This document shows, piece by piece, positions 30,094-31,401 of a stretch of DNA of 31,401 bases; within the stretch, counting starts at the first letter, position 1, and every line of letters begins with the position of its first letter. The translations under genes and the position numbers were made by a program. The notes under the pieces are model-generated. The model searched no databases and was not told the origin of the DNA. It saw only the letters and a program-made list of their open reading frames with translations. The stretch comes from a virus: the IMG/VR virus record IMGVR_UViG_3300044949_001812, positions 1-31,401 of that record; one strand, 5' to 3'.

Positions 30094-31116
30094 ATGAACA
30101 CCCAGACCCAAACTCAGAACGAAGGCGCGACCATTGCGCGCGCCCTCTTGACGCATGAGCGCAACGCACAAGCGCGGCGCGCGCTTTCCCCGATGAAAAG
30201 CCTTCGTCGATTCCCTGCGCGCGAGGCGCACCTTGAAACCCTACTTCCTCGCGCCCTCCGCTCGCTCGCCGTCGCCGTCGCCGACAAGCGCGGCCGGAAG
30301 GACGCGCGCGCCCTCGCCCTCCGCGCGGAGTTGGTGACGGAGGCGGAAAGCGCGGCGGGGGAAGCCGTCGCGCTTATTTGCGCGCGCTTCCCCTTCGCCC
30401 TCTCCGCCCTCTCCGCCCGCCTCGCGCTCGTGCGCGCGGGGTATCACAAGCGCGCGTCGTTCATCGGTCCTATTGAGCCCCACTCTCTCGTGTCTGTTTT
30501 CCCTTTGCAGGTGTGGCGCGCCGCGCACAAGGCATGCGATCGCGCTTTACGAAAGATGGCGCGCGAGGTCGCGACGGAAGACCTTCCTGCCAAGTTTGAC
30601 GCGGGCGCGCCTGTCTCTGAACCGGTCTTCACCGTTGGCGTGTGGATCAATCCTTGGCACGCTCGGGACGCGCGGATTGAAATGCAAGTAAGCGCGGAGA
30701 CTACGCCTGAGGACACCGCCCTTGCCCTAACGGAAACGAAAATCCGCCTCCGCGCGGAACGTCTGCGCGCGGCAATCCGCGCGCGAGCGGAGGGTGGCAA
30801 CGGTTATCTTGTCCGCTCAGCCTCCGCTTTCCTCCGGAGAGTTGACGCTTGGCAAGCGCGCGCGCTTGCCCTTGCTCGGGGAGAGGATTCCGCCCCGCTC
30901 CCCGTCCTCTCTTCCCGTCCTGAGAGGGAGCGCGAGACGGTGGAGACGCTGGCAATTTATGACCGCTCGGGGCGCCCGGTTGCGACGGATGGACGGGGCG
31001 GAGTGAGTGGCACTCGCAAGCGCAAGGACGGCGAACGGTTCGCCGTTTACTCGCGCGCGTTCAAGGAAATTAAGCGTCTAGAATACTTCCTTGGCACGCG
31101 TCTGTCCGCCCTCTGA
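30094..31116 (+). CDS. Hypothetical basic protein, 340 aa
   Basis: 340 aa, helical, rich in Arg and Ala (ERNAQARRALSPMKSLRRF, ALSALSARLALVRAGYHKRA), with a middle beta-like part (EPVFTVGVWINPWHARDARI, then EMQVSAETTPEDTALALTE) and a C-terminus with KRKDGERFAVYSRAFKEIKR. No family is recognised. Codon use is richer in GCGCGC-type runs than the late genes, which may reflect a different origin. It lies across the control region from terS, in the opposite direction, and ends in a terminator array. It may be an early or lysogeny gene, or a neighbouring non-phage gene. The ATG follows a CCGGGC/GCCCGG hairpin. Confidence 0.7.
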   Translation: MNTQTQTQNEGATIARALLTHERNAQARRALSPMKSLRRFPAREAHLETLLPRALRSLAVAVADKRGRKDARALALRAELVTEAESAAGEAVALICARFPFALSALSARLALVRAGYHKRASFIGPIEPHSLVSVFPLQVWRAAHKACDRALRKMAREVATEDLPAKFDAGAPVSEPVFTVGVWINPWHARDARIEMQVSAETTPEDTALALTETKIRLRAERLRAAIRARAEGGNGYLVRSASAFLRRVDAWQARALALARGEDSAPLPVLSSRPERERETVETLAIYDRSGRPVATDGRGGVSGTRKRKDGERFAVYSRAFKEIKRLEYFLGTRLSAL

Positions 31117-31401
31117 AGATAGCGGAATCACTCACGCAATACTAAGCGGAGGGGATGCGTTCTCCTCCGCTTTTTCGTGTAGCGGTTCCGCTGAAAGATA
31201 GCGGAATCACTCACGCAATACTAAGCGGAGGGGATGCGTTCCCCTCCGCTTCTTCGTGTAGCGGTTCCGCTGAAAAAGATAGCGGAATCACTCACGCAAT
31301 ACTAAGCGGAGGGGATGCGTTCCCCTCCGCTTCTTCGTGTAGCGGTTCCGCTGAAAAAGATAGCGGAATCACTCACGCAATACTAAGCGGAGGGGATGCG
31401 T
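31117..31401 (+). repeat. Tandem array of about 80-bp palindromic units, running off the edge
   Basis: Units start at 31117, 31196, 31277 and 31358 (periods 79, 81, 81); the last is cut by the window. Each contains an outer pair AGCGGAA / TTCCGCT and an inner perfect stem AAGCGGAGGGGA / TCCCCTCCGCTT with loop TGCGT, plus the small palindrome AGCGGTTCCGCT. The units are nearly identical, which implies recent amplification or homogenisation. Confidence 0.92.
31144..31175 (+). terminator. Terminator in the first array unit
   Basis: AAGCGGAGGGGA, loop TGCGT, TCTCCTCCGCTT with one G-T pair, then a run of five T (31171-31175). It terminates the 340-aa gene. Later copies have CTTCTTCG instead of the five T, so they are weaker terminators. 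Confidence 0.8.

Noticed and set aside
31117-31401. CRISPR array
   Set aside because: Units are tandem without unique spacers and are palindromic throughout; no cas genes.

Overview
The window is most of a temperate tailed-phage genome (an integrated prophage or a phage contig), high in GC. One long leftward (minus-strand) late operon runs from about 29.4 kb down to 1.9 kb and follows lambda-like gene order. From right to left it carries the small terminase, a GpA-type large terminase interrupted by an intein, two helix-turn-helix proteins, a gpW-like connector, the portal, an unusual block of membrane-active basic proteins, a protease/scaffold, a capsid decoration protein and the major capsid. 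Connector and tail-completion proteins, the tail tube, a tape measure of about 1000 aa, tail-tip and fibre proteins, a trypsin-like protein, small membrane proteins and a lipoprotein of lysis type, and a metallophosphoesterase follow. A tyrosine integrase sits at the left, on the same strand, converging with two rightward genes at the left edge. The long non-contractile tape-measure and tail-tube layout, with no sheath or baseplate genes recognised, points to a siphovirus.

The host is probably Verrucomicrobiota (for example Opitutaceae). This is an inference from memory of the integrase subfamily (Asn where the catalytic His residues normally stand, ending in an HRHYREL-type motif), the scarcity of Shine-Dalgarno sequences and the high GC. 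No host gene was identified to prove it.

Layout: 1-0.6 kb, two rightward early-type genes; 0.56-1.7 kb, integrase; 1.9-5.4 kb, accessory and lysis-like cassette with 4-bp ATGA overlaps; 5.4-11.4 kb, fibre and tail-tip genes; 11.47-11.8 kb, a single rightward lipoprotein gene (moron) with its own promoter; 11.8-17.3 kb, tail; 17.4-24.8 kb, head; 24.8-29.4 kb, small regulators and terminase; 29.4-30.1 kb, a non-coding, repeat-rich, less GC-rich control region; 30.1-31.1 kb, a rightward gene of unknown function; 31.1 kb to the right edge, a tandem array of about 80-bp palindromic units.

Three sequence patterns stand out beyond the genes. (1) A heptamer GGTTGAC lies 14-17 nt upstream of eleven leftward start codons and I found it almost nowhere else. 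(2) A 14-bp palindrome TCCCGACGTCGGGA recurs seven times across the genome, both between and inside genes, like dispersed repressor sites. (3) Several head-region proteins share a short, mostly N-terminal ARLVEF-like motif, which may be a capsid-targeting tag. All counts come from reading by eye.
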